Positions 51,253-60,013 of a stretch of DNA of 64,000 nt are shown piece by piece (positions within the stretch are counted from its first letter, which is position 1; every line of letters starts with the position of its first letter). The position numbers and the translations under genes were made by a program. Location of the stretch: assembly GCF_044142105.1 (NCBI RefSeq), contig NZ_JBGTYM010000005.1, forward strand, positions 124,001 to 188,000. Reading direction: 5' to 3'. Under the pieces are notes generated by a model. The model saw only the letters and a program-made list of their open reading frames with translations, searched no databases and was not told the origin of the DNA. Source of the stretch: Pseudogemmobacter sp044142105 (lineage in GTDB: Bacteria; Pseudomonadota; Alphaproteobacteria; Rhodobacterales; Rhodobacteraceae).

Positions 51253-52079
51253 GGCAGCGCCTCGCGCGCGGCACGCATTCCCGCCAGCGCCCGCAAGATA
51301 TGCGGCGTGCCGCAGACCCAGTCAGCATCCGAGGTTGCGATCCCCGCCGCCGCGCGCAGGTCGACCAGCGCGGGATGGTCGAGAATATCCTCGGAGCGCG
51401 AAGCACCGGGATATTTGGTCGAGGTGACGATCATCTCGGGCGCGGCCATGACCAGCCGCTCCAGTGGCAGCGTGCCGCCGCCGGTCAGCCCCGCCTGCGC
51501 GCCGATATTGTCGAAGCCCGCATGACGCAGCACGTCATCGGCCAGCGTGCCCTCGCCCACGGTGTAGCCATTCGGATAGTAAAGCGCGGCCCGGCGCGGC
51601 GGCAGATCGGTGGCAAGTGCGGCCAGCCCGGCCTGGAACTCGGCCACCAGCGCCTCGGCCTCGGCCTCGCGGCCCAGGGCGGCGCCGATGGTGCGGATCT
51701 GGCCCGGAATCTCGGCCAGTGCCGTGACGGGCGGCACCTGCACCACCGTCACGCCCAGATCGCGCAGCAGGTTGACCGAGGCGAGCGAGGTATAGGTGCC
51801 CGCCAGGACAAGGTCAGGATGCATGAGGAAAATCTGCTCGGCCCCGCCCCGATTGGCCGGATAGGCCGCTGCCTCGGCCACCATCGAAGACGACAGCGGG
51901 TCCGAGGCGAGATGGCTGACCGAGACCAGTTGGCCGGGGGCCGCAAGCAGCATGGCCAGCTGGTCGGTGCAGAGGTTCATCGACACGACGCGGGCAGGCG
52001 CCGTCTCGGCCGGCGCGGGCGAAGCGGCCAGCAGAAGGGCGGCCAGCGCCGAAAGACGCCGGACCGCCCCTGCCCGCAC
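51249..52079 (-). CDS. btuF: Periplasmic cobalamin-binding protein BtuF
   Basis: A protein of about 276 residues with a signal peptide (LSALAALLLAASPAPA) and the BtuF/FhuD fold: VVSMNLCTDQLAMLLA, DLVLAGTYTSLASVNLLRDLGVTVVQVPP. It delivers cobalamin to BtuCD. The GTG at 52079, 7 bases after the btuB stop, gives the cleanest signal peptide; an ATG at 52112 overlaps btuB by 26 bases. Confidence 0.88.
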   Translation of the reverse strand: MRAGAVRRLSALAALLLAASPAPAETAPARVVSMNLCTDQLAMLLAAPGQLVSVSHLASDPLSSSMVAEAAAYPANRGGAEQIFLMHPDLVLAGTYTSLASVNLLRDLGVTVVQVPPVTALAEIPGQIRTIGAALGREAEAEALVAEFQAGLAALATDLPPRRAALYYPNGYTVGEGTLADDVLRHAGFDNIGAQAGLTGGGTLPLERLVMAAPEMIVTSTKYPGASRSEDILDHPALVDLRAAAGIATSDADWVCGTPHILRALAGMRAAREALP

Positions 52080-52086
52080 CGGGCGG

Positions 52087-53970
52087 TCAGAACCGGGCTT
52101 CAAGGCCGACATAGAAGGCCCGGCCCGAGGCGGCATAGCCGTCAACCATCTGATATTCCTCGTCCAGAAGGTTCTCGACCTTGAGGTAAAGCGCGGTCTT
52201 GTCGTTCAGGCCATAATCCATGCGCGCATTCAGCACGGTGTAATCCGGCATGTCCTTGGCCGAAAAAGTATTGGCGTCATTGTCGCGACGCCCGGCGACA
52301 TGCAGGAGCGTCAAGCCGCCCGACAGCTTGTCGGACAGTGTGGCGTCCAGCGACAGGGCAAGGTTGTGATAGGGCACCTGCACGAGACGCTGGCCATCGG
52401 GGCGCCGACCATCGGTATAGGTATAGGCCAGGCCCAGCGTGACCGCATTCGACAGGGGCAGGCTGCCCGCCAGTTCCACGCCCTGGCGGGTCGACACGCC
52501 GGGCAGGTTCACCAGCGTCGAGGGGAAGCCGAATTCATAGGTGATCAGGTTGTCGACATCGAGGCGGTAAAGCGTGGCCGAAAGGCTTGCCCCACCTGCA
52601 AATTCCTGCTCGATCCCTAGTTCCCAGCTTTCGCTTTCCTCGGGCTCGAGGTCGGGGTTGCCGACAAAGGGGAAGAAGCCCGGATAGTCGCCGAAGCGTT
52701 CGTCGATCGACGGCGCGCGGAAGCCGGTGGCCCAGGCAGCCCGCAGTGTGGTGCCGGTCGCGGGCCGCCAGGCGGCAGCAATGCGGCCGGTGGGGAAATC
52801 GCCGAAGCCGCCGGAATGGTCCATGCGGACGGTTGCGGAAAGGTCGAAGGTTTCCGAAGGCGCCCAGACGGCCTGTGCGAAGGCACCGTAGATCGTGGTG
52901 TCGGCCTGCCCGCCGGGCAGATTGGTGTAATCGGCCGTCTCCTTGGACCAGTCGGCACCGTAGACCAGCGTAAGGGCCGGGGAGACCTCGGTCGTGCCCT
53001 GCCAGCCAAAGCTCAGCCGCTTGCCGCCGAAGCTGGACCTGTCGCCAGCCTCGTCATAGCTGCGATCGACATCCAGAGCGCTGACTTCGAAGCTGTGGCT
53101 TGTATTGCCCAGGGTCAGCTCGGCAAAGGCCCGCGCGCCGATTTCGGTCTTTTCCTGAGTATATCCAACAAGATCGCCCAGAACGAACAGCGGCGTGTAA
53201 CCGTCGTAATCCTGTTCGGTGCGCTGCACGAAGGCCGCGGCGCCCAGGGCCAGAGTGTCGGAAACCTTGTAGCGCGCCGAGAAGGACAGGCGGGTGGCGT
53301 CGGCGCCGTCCCGTTCGGTCCCGCCGGCGAAGGAGGAGAAGCCGTCGGTGTGGAATTGGGTGGCGTTGAAGGCCAGGTCCAGGCGGTCATCCTTCTGGGT
53401 CAGGCCATAGCTGAGACGGGCGGTGCCGAAGCTGCCGGCTTCGGCAGAGATCGTTTGGTGAAAGCCTTCTTCCAGCGCCTTTGTGGTGGTGATGTTGATC
53501 ACGCCGCCCACGGCCGAGCCGCCCCAGAGCGCCGATTGCGAGCCGCGCAGCACCTCGATCCGGCTGATATCGGCGCTCATCAGGCTGCCGAAATCGAAGG
53601 TCACATTGGTGCCCGAAGGGTCCGACACTTTGATGCCGTCGACGAAGACCGCGAGGTAGCGGCCATCGGCGCCGCGGATCCGCAGATTGGTGGTCGAGCC
53701 GAAGGGGCCGGACTGGGTGACGGCGACCCCAGGCAGCTTGGCAAGCGTGGTGGCGACGGTGGCGTCGTGATCCTTGGCCAGATCCTCCGGCCCGAGAACC
53801 GAGACGGAAACGCCGGTGCGCAACCGTTCGACGGCGGTGCGCAGGGCCGAGACAACGATTTCACCAAGATCAATGATATCATCATCTTGCGCCGCGGCGG
53901 GCAGGGCCGGAGCGAGAGAAGTGCCGCAGGTAAGCGCGGCGAGAAGCGCGAGGCGCGGGAGGGTTTGCAT
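52087..53970 (-). CDS. btuB: TonB-dependent outer-membrane receptor, BtuB-like
   Basis: A 627-residue TonB-dependent receptor. Signal peptide (LALLAALTCGTSLAPALPAAAQ), a TonB-box-like DLGEIVVSA, the plug domain (NLRIRGADGRYLAVFVDGIKVSDPSG; VEVLRGSQSALWGGSAVGGVINI), then a beta-barrel ending in YVGLEARF with the terminal Phe of outer-membrane proteins. The upstream cobalamin riboswitch and downstream btuFCD-cbiZ identify the cargo as cobalamins. ATG 53970 follows AAGGGA. Confidence 0.92.
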   Translation of the reverse strand: MQTLPRLALLAALTCGTSLAPALPAAAQDDDIIDLGEIVVSALRTAVERLRTGVSVSVLGPEDLAKDHDATVATTLAKLPGVAVTQSGPFGSTTNLRIRGADGRYLAVFVDGIKVSDPSGTNVTFDFGSLMSADISRIEVLRGSQSALWGGSAVGGVINITTTKALEEGFHQTISAEAGSFGTARLSYGLTQKDDRLDLAFNATQFHTDGFSSFAGGTERDGADATRLSFSARYKVSDTLALGAAAFVQRTEQDYDGYTPLFVLGDLVGYTQEKTEIGARAFAELTLGNTSHSFEVSALDVDRSYDEAGDRSSFGGKRLSFGWQGTTEVSPALTLVYGADWSKETADYTNLPGGQADTTIYGAFAQAVWAPSETFDLSATVRMDHSGGFGDFPTGRIAAAWRPATGTTLRAAWATGFRAPSIDERFGDYPGFFPFVGNPDLEPEESESWELGIEQEFAGGASLSATLYRLDVDNLITYEFGFPSTLVNLPGVSTRQGVELAGSLPLSNAVTLGLAYTYTDGRRPDGQRLVQVPYHNLALSLDATLSDKLSGGLTLLHVAGRRDNDANTFSAKDMPDYTVLNARMDYGLNDKTALYLKVENLLDEEYQMVDGYAASGRAFYVGLEARF

Positions 53971-54103
53971 GGTCGTTCCCTTGCTGCGGCCGGGGCCGCC
54001 GTTGATGCGATCCGCCGCGGGGAAAGCCCCCGCGACCCTGGTCGTCACCACTGGCGGATGCCCGCCCTCCGTCGCGCGCCCCGCGCTGCGGAAAGGGTGA
54101 TCA

Positions 54104-54277
54104 CCCTGGCAGGTCTCCTGGCTTGCGGGTCATCGCTCGGGCGCGCCTTCCCGGTTTCCCAGTGGCCTGTCGCACCTTTGCTCGCCGCCTACAGTTGCGG
54201 GGGCAGCCGCGGAATTGGGTATGACACCCGCACCGCGTTCCCTTTTCATCCGGGGCGTTGACCCCGGAACCGAAGGC
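54104..54277 (-). promoter_or_regulatory. Cobalamin riboswitch upstream of btuB
   Basis: The minus strand carries the conserved B12 core: GGGAACGCGGTGCGGGTG, then CCGCGGCTGCCCCCGCAACTG, GCCACTGGG, and the B12 box AGCCAGGAGACCTGCC (54108-54123). The aptamer ends just before a GGTGATCACC palindrome (near 54096-54105) followed by T residues, a possible transcription-stop element. It should repress the btuB operon when adenosylcobalamin is abundant. Confidence 0.93.
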
Positions 54278-54283
54278 CTTCTC

Positions 54284-54311
54284 TCCTTAATCCCGGCAGG
54301 GGCGGAGTCAA
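54284..54311 (-). promoter_or_regulatory. Candidate promoter of the btuB operon
   Basis: On the minus strand TTGACT (54306-54311) and TAAGGA (54284-54289) are 16 bases apart; the start would fall about 54277, right at the riboswitch. The phased GGAAGAC array lies about 56 bases further upstream. Confidence 0.4.
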
Positions 54312-54366
54312 GCGCGACGCGGTCGCGACAGAGTCTGAAACCGCCGCATCGCAGGGTTTTTCCGAC

Positions 54367-54406
54367 GTCTTCCAAAGGTCTTCCGAACGTCTTCCAAAGG
54401 TCTTCC
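54367..54406 (-). repeat. Four GGAAGAC units phased at 11 bp, array 2
   Basis: On the plus strand GTCTTCC begins at 54367, 54378, 54389 and 54400, 11 bases apart, the reverse complement of the array at 21618-21657. It lies between the btuB promoter and an amidase gene read the other way. Confidence 0.7.
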
Positions 54407-54505
54407 GCCCCAGCCCGCCGTTCCGCCCGCCCAAACCGCCGTTTCGGGGGTGGACCCGGCCGTCCCGCCCGGCCAGCATGGCCGCAAGGAAAAGGAGAGT
54501 CGCAG

Positions 54506-55954
54506 ATGATTGGAGACCTTGGGGCGCGGGACGCGACCGAGCTGGCGGGGCTGGTGGCACGGGGCGAGGTCAGCCCGGACGAGCTGCTGGATGCCGCCCT
54601 GGCCGCGGTTGAGGCGCGCAATCCGGCGATCAACGCCGTCGTTCTGGTGCAGGAAGGCGTCGCGCGCGAGGCGATCAAGGCAGGCCTGCCGCCGGGACCG
54701 TTCCGGGGCGTACCCTTCCTGCTGAAAGACCTGGGTGCCGAGGCGAAAGACTTTCCCAGCCACAACGGCTCGCGCCTGCATGCCAATACGGTCTATCCGG
54801 GCGATTCCGCGATCTTCAGCCGGATGAAGGCGACCGGGGTCGTGACCTTTGGCCGCACGACCAGCCCGGAAGGCGGCATCGGAGCGGCAACCGAAAGCGC
54901 CGTCTATGGCGGGCCGACCCGCAACCCGTGGAACACCGATCACACGTCGGGCGGATCTTCCGGCGGCGCCGGTGCGGCGGTCGCTGCGGGGATCGTGAGT
55001 TTCGCCCATGGCTCAGATGGCGGCGGATCGGTGCGGATACCGGCGTCGAGCTGCGGCCTCTTCGGGTTCAAGCCGACGCGGGCGCGGCTGCCCGATGGGC
55101 CCTATGCCGGCGAGGGCTGGGCAGGAATGGCGATCGACGGCTTCCTGACGCGCAGCGTGCGGGACACGGCGGTGATGCTGGATGCCTGCGCCGGGGCCGA
55201 TCCTGGCGCGCCCTATTGGGCGCCGCCTTTGGCGCAAGGCCATGCCGCCGCGATCAGCCGCCCGCCCAAGCGGCTGCGGGTGGCGCTGTGCGACACGACC
55301 TTCACGGGCCAGGCGATTGATCCGCAGGTCCGCGCAGCGGTTCTGGAAACGGCAAAGCTGCTGCAAGCTCTGGGCCATGAGGTCACCCCTGCCCTGCCCC
55401 GCACCGATGTGCCGGGCATGATGCGGGCCTGGACCGATATTGTCGCCGTGGGCACCGCCCTGGGCATCCGCCATGCGCTGGACGGTCGCGCGATGACCGA
55501 CGATCTGGTCGAGGGCGTCAGCCGGGGCGCCTGCGCCCATGCCGAGACGCTGCATCCGACCCGCTATCTGGAAGCCGTGGGCAAGATCCATGCCTTCGGC
55601 CGCGAGATGGCGCGGTTCTTCGACCCCGAGTCCGGCCCCGGCTATGACGTGCTTCTGTCGGCCACGCTGGCCGAGCCGCCCGCCAAGGTGGGCCGGTTCA
55701 GCCATGAGACCGAGGATTACGTCGCCTTCCGCACCGGGCCGCAGGGCATCTTCGCCTATTCGCCCTTCTGCGCGGTCTTCAACGCCAGCGGGCAACCTGC
55801 CGCAAGCCTGCCGCTGGGCTGGTCGGACGGCGGATTGCCGATCGGCGTGCATCTGGCCGCGCCTTTTGGGTCCGATGAAATGCTGATCTCGCTATGCGCG
55901 GAAATCGAGCGCGCGGCCCCCTGGGCCGCGAAACGCGCCCCGATTGCCGGATAA
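54506..55954 (+). CDS. Amidase-signature hydrolase 1
   Basis: A 482-residue amidase. The Ser-Ser-Lys triad is visible: Lys in PFLLKDLGA, the Gly/Ser run HTSGGSSGGAGAAVAAG and Ser in DGGGSVRIPASSCG. Members cut C-N bonds of varied amides. ATG 54506 follows AAAGGAGA. It is read toward the polyamine-type ABC transporter 100 bases away, and a second amidase lies on its far side, so the imported substrate may be an amide (inference). Confidence 0.92.
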   Translation: MIGDLGARDATELAGLVARGEVSPDELLDAALAAVEARNPAINAVVLVQEGVAREAIKAGLPPGPFRGVPFLLKDLGAEAKDFPSHNGSRLHANTVYPGDSAIFSRMKATGVVTFGRTTSPEGGIGAATESAVYGGPTRNPWNTDHTSGGSSGGAGAAVAAGIVSFAHGSDGGGSVRIPASSCGLFGFKPTRARLPDGPYAGEGWAGMAIDGFLTRSVRDTAVMLDACAGADPGAPYWAPPLAQGHAAAISRPPKRLRVALCDTTFTGQAIDPQVRAAVLETAKLLQALGHEVTPALPRTDVPGMMRAWTDIVAVGTALGIRHALDGRAMTDDLVEGVSRGACAHAETLHPTRYLEAVGKIHAFGREMARFFDPESGPGYDVLLSATLAEPPAKVGRFSHETEDYVAFRTGPQGIFAYSPFCAVFNASGQPAASLPLGWSDGGLPIGVHLAAPFGSDEMLISLCAEIERAAPWAAKRAPIAG

Positions 55955-56053
55955 AGCCGAAAGGAAGGGCTAGACAAGCCATCGTCGTGACGCACAATAT
56001 GATCAAAATAATGCCCCAGCTTTGACCGGGGCTCACACAGGGGGAGATCGGTA

Positions 56054-57118
56054 TTGGCGGCAGAAGCCATCATTTTGGCGCAGCATGTGATCAAGGCCTT
56101 TGGCCAGGGCACAGCGGCGGTGCGGGCGCTGGACGACGTGTCGGTCGAGATCCTGCGCGGCGAGTTCTTCACCCTCCTGGGGCCCTCGGGCTGCGGCAAG
56201 ACCACCCTTCTGCGGTTGATCGCGGGTTTCGAGATGCCGACCGATGGCACGATCCTGCTGGATGGCGCCGACATCACCACGCTGCCGCCGAACAAGCGGC
56301 CGGTGAACACCGTGTTCCAATCCTATGCGCTTTTCCCGCATCTGACGGTGGCGCAGAACATCGCCTTCGGCCTTGAGATGCTGGGCAAGCCGGCCTCGGA
56401 GGTGAAGGCCACGACCGAGCGGATGCTGGCCCTGGTGAAGCTGGAAACGATGGCCGGGCGCAAGACCAGCCAGTTGTCGGGCGGCCAGCAACAGCGGGTG
56501 GCGCTGGCGCGCGCCCTGGCGCCGCAGCCCAAGGTTCTGCTTCTGGACGAGCCGCTGAGCGCGCTGGACCTGAAGCTGCGCAAGGAGATGCAGGTCGAGC
56601 TGAAGCGGTTGCAGATCGAGACCGGGATCACCTTCGTCTTCGTGACCCATGACCAAGAAGAAGCCCTGACCATGTCGGACCGGATCGGCGTGATGTCGAA
56701 CGGCAAGCTGCAACAGGTGGGCACGGCGAAGGAAATCTACACAAGACCGAAGAACCGTTTTGTCGCGAGCTTCATCGGCGAGACGAATTTCCTGACCGGG
56801 CGGGCCGAGGATGACGCGCTGCGCCTGGCGGGCGGGGCGCGGATTCCGGTGCCGGGGCTGCGCGCCGATGGCGCGGCCACGGTGACGGTGCGGCCCGAGC
56901 AGGTGCGCCTGGGCAAGCCCGAGGAGGGCGGGCTGGACGCGACGGTCAAGGACCTGGTCTATTTCGGCACGGACACGCATTGCCATCTGGCGCTGGCGGA
57001 CGGAACCGAAGTGGTGGCGCGGCTGCAAAGCCCGGCGACGGGCGAGGCGGGCTATGCCGTGGGCCAGACGGTCGGCCTGCGCTTCGCCGATGGCGCCGTG
57101 CAGAAGGTGGAGGACTGA
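56054..57118 (+). CDS. Spermidine/putrescine-type ABC transporter ATPase
   Basis: A 354-residue PotA-like ATPase. Walker A GPSGCGKTT, signature QLSGGQQQRVALARALA, Walker B VLLLDEPLSALD, and a C-terminal TOBE-type domain (VTVRPEQVRLGKPEEGG). It starts at TTG after GGGGAG. First gene of the four-gene transporter; TAGACA/CAATAT (18-base spacing) upstream is a weak promoter candidate. Confidence 0.93.
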   Translation: MAAEAIILAQHVIKAFGQGTAAVRALDDVSVEILRGEFFTLLGPSGCGKTTLLRLIAGFEMPTDGTILLDGADITTLPPNKRPVNTVFQSYALFPHLTVAQNIAFGLEMLGKPASEVKATTERMLALVKLETMAGRKTSQLSGGQQQRVALARALAPQPKVLLLDEPLSALDLKLRKEMQVELKRLQIETGITFVFVTHDQEEALTMSDRIGVMSNGKLQQVGTAKEIYTRPKNRFVASFIGETNFLTGRAEDDALRLAGGARIPVPGLRADGAATVTVRPEQVRLGKPEEGGLDATVKDLVYFGTDTHCHLALADGTEVVARLQSPATGEAGYAVGQTVGLRFADGAVQKVED

Positions 57119-57120
57119 CG

Positions 57121-58035
57121 ATGAGCCCCGCCGAAGACAGGGTCATCAGACGCTCGGCCAGGAATGGCTGGCTGCTCTCGACCCCCGCCCTGGTCTTGCT
57201 GTTCTGCGCCGCCGCTGGGCCGCTGATCATCGTGGCGATCTATTCCTTCCTCACCCCCGGCAAATACGGCAATGTGGAATGGACCTTCTCGACCGGGGGC
57301 TGGGTCGGCATCCTGTGGACGAAGGACATCTTCGACGACACCTGGCAATTGGCCGATGCGCATCTGACGATCTTCTGGCGCTCGGTGTCGCTGTCCTTCC
57401 TGACCACGCTGTTCACCTTCATCGTCGGCTTCCCGACCGCCTGGTTCATCGCCACGCGGTCGCCGGAACGCCGGGCCTTCTGGCTGTTCCTGATCACCAT
57501 TCCCTTCTGGACCAACCTGCTGATCCGCACCTATGCGATCAACGAGGTGCTGCGGAAAGAAGGGCTGGTGAACACGGTCCTTCTGAAGCTGCATGTCATC
57601 GAGACGCCGCTGGACATGCTCTACGGCCCCTTCGCCATCTTCGTCGGCATGACCTATGTCTATCTGCCGCTGATGGTGCTGCCGCTTTTCGCCGCCATCG
57701 ACCGTTTCGACATGCGGCTTCTTGAAGCGGGATACGACCTTTATGCCAGCCGCGTGCAGGTCTTGCGCCGGGTGATCCTGCCGATCGTCAAGCCGGGGAT
57801 CATTGCCGGCTCGATCCTGGTCTTCGTGCCCAGCCTGGGCGCCTATGTGACACCGCGCGTTCTGGGCGGCGGCAAGCAGATGATGATCGGCAATTTCATC
57901 GAGCTGCAATTCGGCCAGGGTCGCAACTGGCCCCTGGGCGCGGCGCTGTCGATGCTGCTGCTGATCGTCGTGACGGCCGCTTTGTTGATCTATGTCCGCT
58001 ATGCGGGTCGGGGTGGAGGGGCGCGTCATGGCTAA
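57121..58035 (+). CDS. Polyamine-type ABC transporter permease 1
   Basis: A 304-residue PotB-like permease with six spans. The EAA loop (EAGYDLYASRVQVLRRVILPIVKPGI) docks the ATPase. The N-terminal span reads LLSTPALVLLFCAAAGPLIIVAIYSFL. ATG 57121 follows the ATPase stop by 2 bases; the 3' end overlaps the second permease by 8 bases. Confidence 0.93.
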   Translation: MSPAEDRVIRRSARNGWLLSTPALVLLFCAAAGPLIIVAIYSFLTPGKYGNVEWTFSTGGWVGILWTKDIFDDTWQLADAHLTIFWRSVSLSFLTTLFTFIVGFPTAWFIATRSPERRAFWLFLITIPFWTNLLIRTYAINEVLRKEGLVNTVLLKLHVIETPLDMLYGPFAIFVGMTYVYLPLMVLPLFAAIDRFDMRLLEAGYDLYASRVQVLRRVILPIVKPGIIAGSILVFVPSLGAYVTPRVLGGGKQMMIGNFIELQFGQGRNWPLGAALSMLLLIVVTAALLIYVRYAGRGGGARHG

Positions 58036-58834
58036 CAGGGGCTTTGAGGTCGCGCGCCTTCCCGGTTTCGCGACGACGGCGGCGGTCGTCTTTATCGCAC
58101 TCTATCTGCCGATCTTCACGCTGGTCGCCTACAGCTTCAATGCCAGCCAGTCGGTCGCGGTCTGGGGCGGCTTTTCGCTGGACTGGTATGTCAAAGCCTG
58201 GGGCAATCAGCAGATCAAGGACGCCACGCTGCGCAGCCTGATCATCGCGGTCTTCGCCGCGGCGATCTCGACCTCGGTCGCCACGATGGCGGCGCTGGGC
58301 ACGACGCGGCGGGCCGCGTTCAAGGGCCAGACCTTCATCTATGTGATGATCAACCAGCCGCTGATGGTGCCCGAGATCGTGACGGCGGTCGCGCTTCTGA
58401 TCCTGTTCGGCATCATCAAGCAGGCGACCGGCATCCAGGGCATCGGCTATGTGATCCTGGCGCACAGCGCCTTCTGCATCCCCTTTGCCTATCTGCCGAT
58501 CCGCGCGCGGCTGGAGGGGATGGACCTGGCGCTGGAGACGGCCGCGGCCGATCTTTACGCGACACCCTGGCAAACCTTCCGTCGTGTCACCCTGCCCCTT
58601 CTGGCACCGGGCATCGCGGCCGGGGCCATGCTTGCCTTCGTCATCTCGCTGGACGACGTCGTCATCACCGAGTTCGTGAAGGCGGGCGGGCAGGACACGC
58701 TGCCGACCTATATGCTGGGCCAGCTTCGTCGCCAATTGACGCCCGAAATCAATGCGGTCTCCTCGATGCTTCTTCTGGTGACCGTGGCCCTGCTGACCGC
58801 CTTCTTCCTGCTGACGCGCAAGAAGAATGACTGA
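58028..58834 (+). CDS. Polyamine-type ABC transporter permease 2
   Basis: A 268-residue PotC-like permease, six spans. EAA loop ETAAADLYATPWQTFRRVTLPLLAPGI; the C-terminal run FVISLDDVVITEFVKAGGQDTLPTYM is characteristic of PotC. Pairs with the upstream permease as a heterodimer. ATG 58028 overlaps that gene. Confidence 0.93.
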   Translation: MANRGFEVARLPGFATTAAVVFIALYLPIFTLVAYSFNASQSVAVWGGFSLDWYVKAWGNQQIKDATLRSLIIAVFAAAISTSVATMAALGTTRRAAFKGQTFIYVMINQPLMVPEIVTAVALLILFGIIKQATGIQGIGYVILAHSAFCIPFAYLPIRARLEGMDLALETAAADLYATPWQTFRRVTLPLLAPGIAAGAMLAFVISLDDVVITEFVKAGGQDTLPTYMLGQLRRQLTPEINAVSSMLLLVTVALLTAFFLLTRKKND

Positions 58835-58877
58835 AGCGTTTCTGAGAACGACAAGACCACCAACCGGGAGACGATCC

Positions 58878-59903
58878 ATGAAGAAACTGCTTGGCGCAAC
58901 CGCGATCCTGCTGGCTTCGGCCTGCATGGCCGCAGCCGAAGGCGAGCTGCAACTGTTCAACTGGGGCAATTACACCAGCCCCGAGCTTCTGGAGAAGTTC
59001 AAGAAGGAGACCGGCATCACCGTCACGGTGACCGATTATGACAGCAACGACGCGGCCCTGGCCAAGATCGAAGCCGGCGGCCATGGTTTCGACCTGGTTG
59101 TGCCGACGCATCAATATGTGCGGATCTTCGTCGAGAAGGGGCTGATCGTCCCGCTGGACCTGTCCAAGATTCCGAACCACAAGAACATTGCCCCCGAATG
59201 GATGGATGTCGAATGGGATCCGGGCCGCGCCTATACGATTCCGTGGCAGTGGGGCACGACCGGCATCGCGGTCAATACCGCGGTCTATTCCGGCGACATC
59301 AACACCTCGGACATCTTCCTGAACGTGCCGGACGAGCTGAAGGGCAAGATCAACGTCGTGCCGGAAATGAACGACGTCGTGAACATGGCCGTGATGTGGG
59401 CCGGCGGCACCAGCTGTTCGGAAGATCCCGAAGTGCTGAAGAAGGCGCGCGACGCGCTGCTGGCCGCCAAGCCCGACTGGCTGTCGATGGATTACGGCGC
59501 CACCGAGAAGCTGTCGAACAATGACTGGGCGGCGAGCCTGAACTGGAACGGCTCGACCATGCGGGCGCGGCTGGCCAATCCGACGGTGAAATACGGCTAT
59601 CCGAAGGAAGGCTATCCGGTGTGGATGGACTCGGTCGCGCTTCTGAAGGACGCGCAGCATGTCGAGGAAGCCTACAAGTTCCTGAACTTCATCGCCGAGC
59701 CGGAAAATGCCGCGATGATCAGCTCTTTCGCGCGCTATGCCAATGGCATCGCCGGGTCTGAAGCCTTCATGCCGGAAGACATGAAGACCGCGCCCGAAAT
59801 CGTGGTGCCGGAAGAATTCAAGGCTGCCGGGCACTTCATCCCGACCTGCAGCCCGAAGGCGCAGGAATACATGACCGCGATCTGGACCGAGCTGCAGAAG
59901 TAA
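58878..59903 (+). CDS. Polyamine-type ABC transporter substrate-binding protein
   Basis: A 341-residue PotD/PotF-like periplasmic protein. Signal peptide LLGATAILLASACMAAAE, mature start GELQLFNWGNYTSPELLEKFKKETG. Conserved YTIPWQWGTTGIAVN and WAASLNWNGSTMRARL. Family ligands are polyamines, but some members bind other cationic compounds; substrate not determined. ATG 58878 follows GGGAGA; a hairpin terminator follows the stop. Confidence 0.92.
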   Translation: MKKLLGATAILLASACMAAAEGELQLFNWGNYTSPELLEKFKKETGITVTVTDYDSNDAALAKIEAGGHGFDLVVPTHQYVRIFVEKGLIVPLDLSKIPNHKNIAPEWMDVEWDPGRAYTIPWQWGTTGIAVNTAVYSGDINTSDIFLNVPDELKGKINVVPEMNDVVNMAVMWAGGTSCSEDPEVLKKARDALLAAKPDWLSMDYGATEKLSNNDWAASLNWNGSTMRARLANPTVKYGYPKEGYPVWMDSVALLKDAQHVEEAYKFLNFIAEPENAAMISSFARYANGIAGSEAFMPEDMKTAPEIVVPEEFKAAGHFIPTCSPKAQEYMTAIWTELQK

Positions 59904-59923
59904 GCTTAGGGTTCCGAGGCTGG

Positions 59924-59951
59924 GCCGGGGTCTTCAGGGGCCCCGGTCTTT
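59924..59951 (+). terminator. Probable terminator after the ABC transporter genes
   Basis: CCGGGG (59925-59930) pairs with CCCCGG (59941-59946) around a 10-base loop, followed by TCTTT. It lies 22 bases after the binding-protein stop and before the second amidase. Confidence 0.5.
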
Positions 59952-60013
59952 GCATCTGTGTCAGCCCCCGGGGGCGCGTTGCCCACCCGGCCCCCAGAGG
60001 ATAATTTCCGAAG

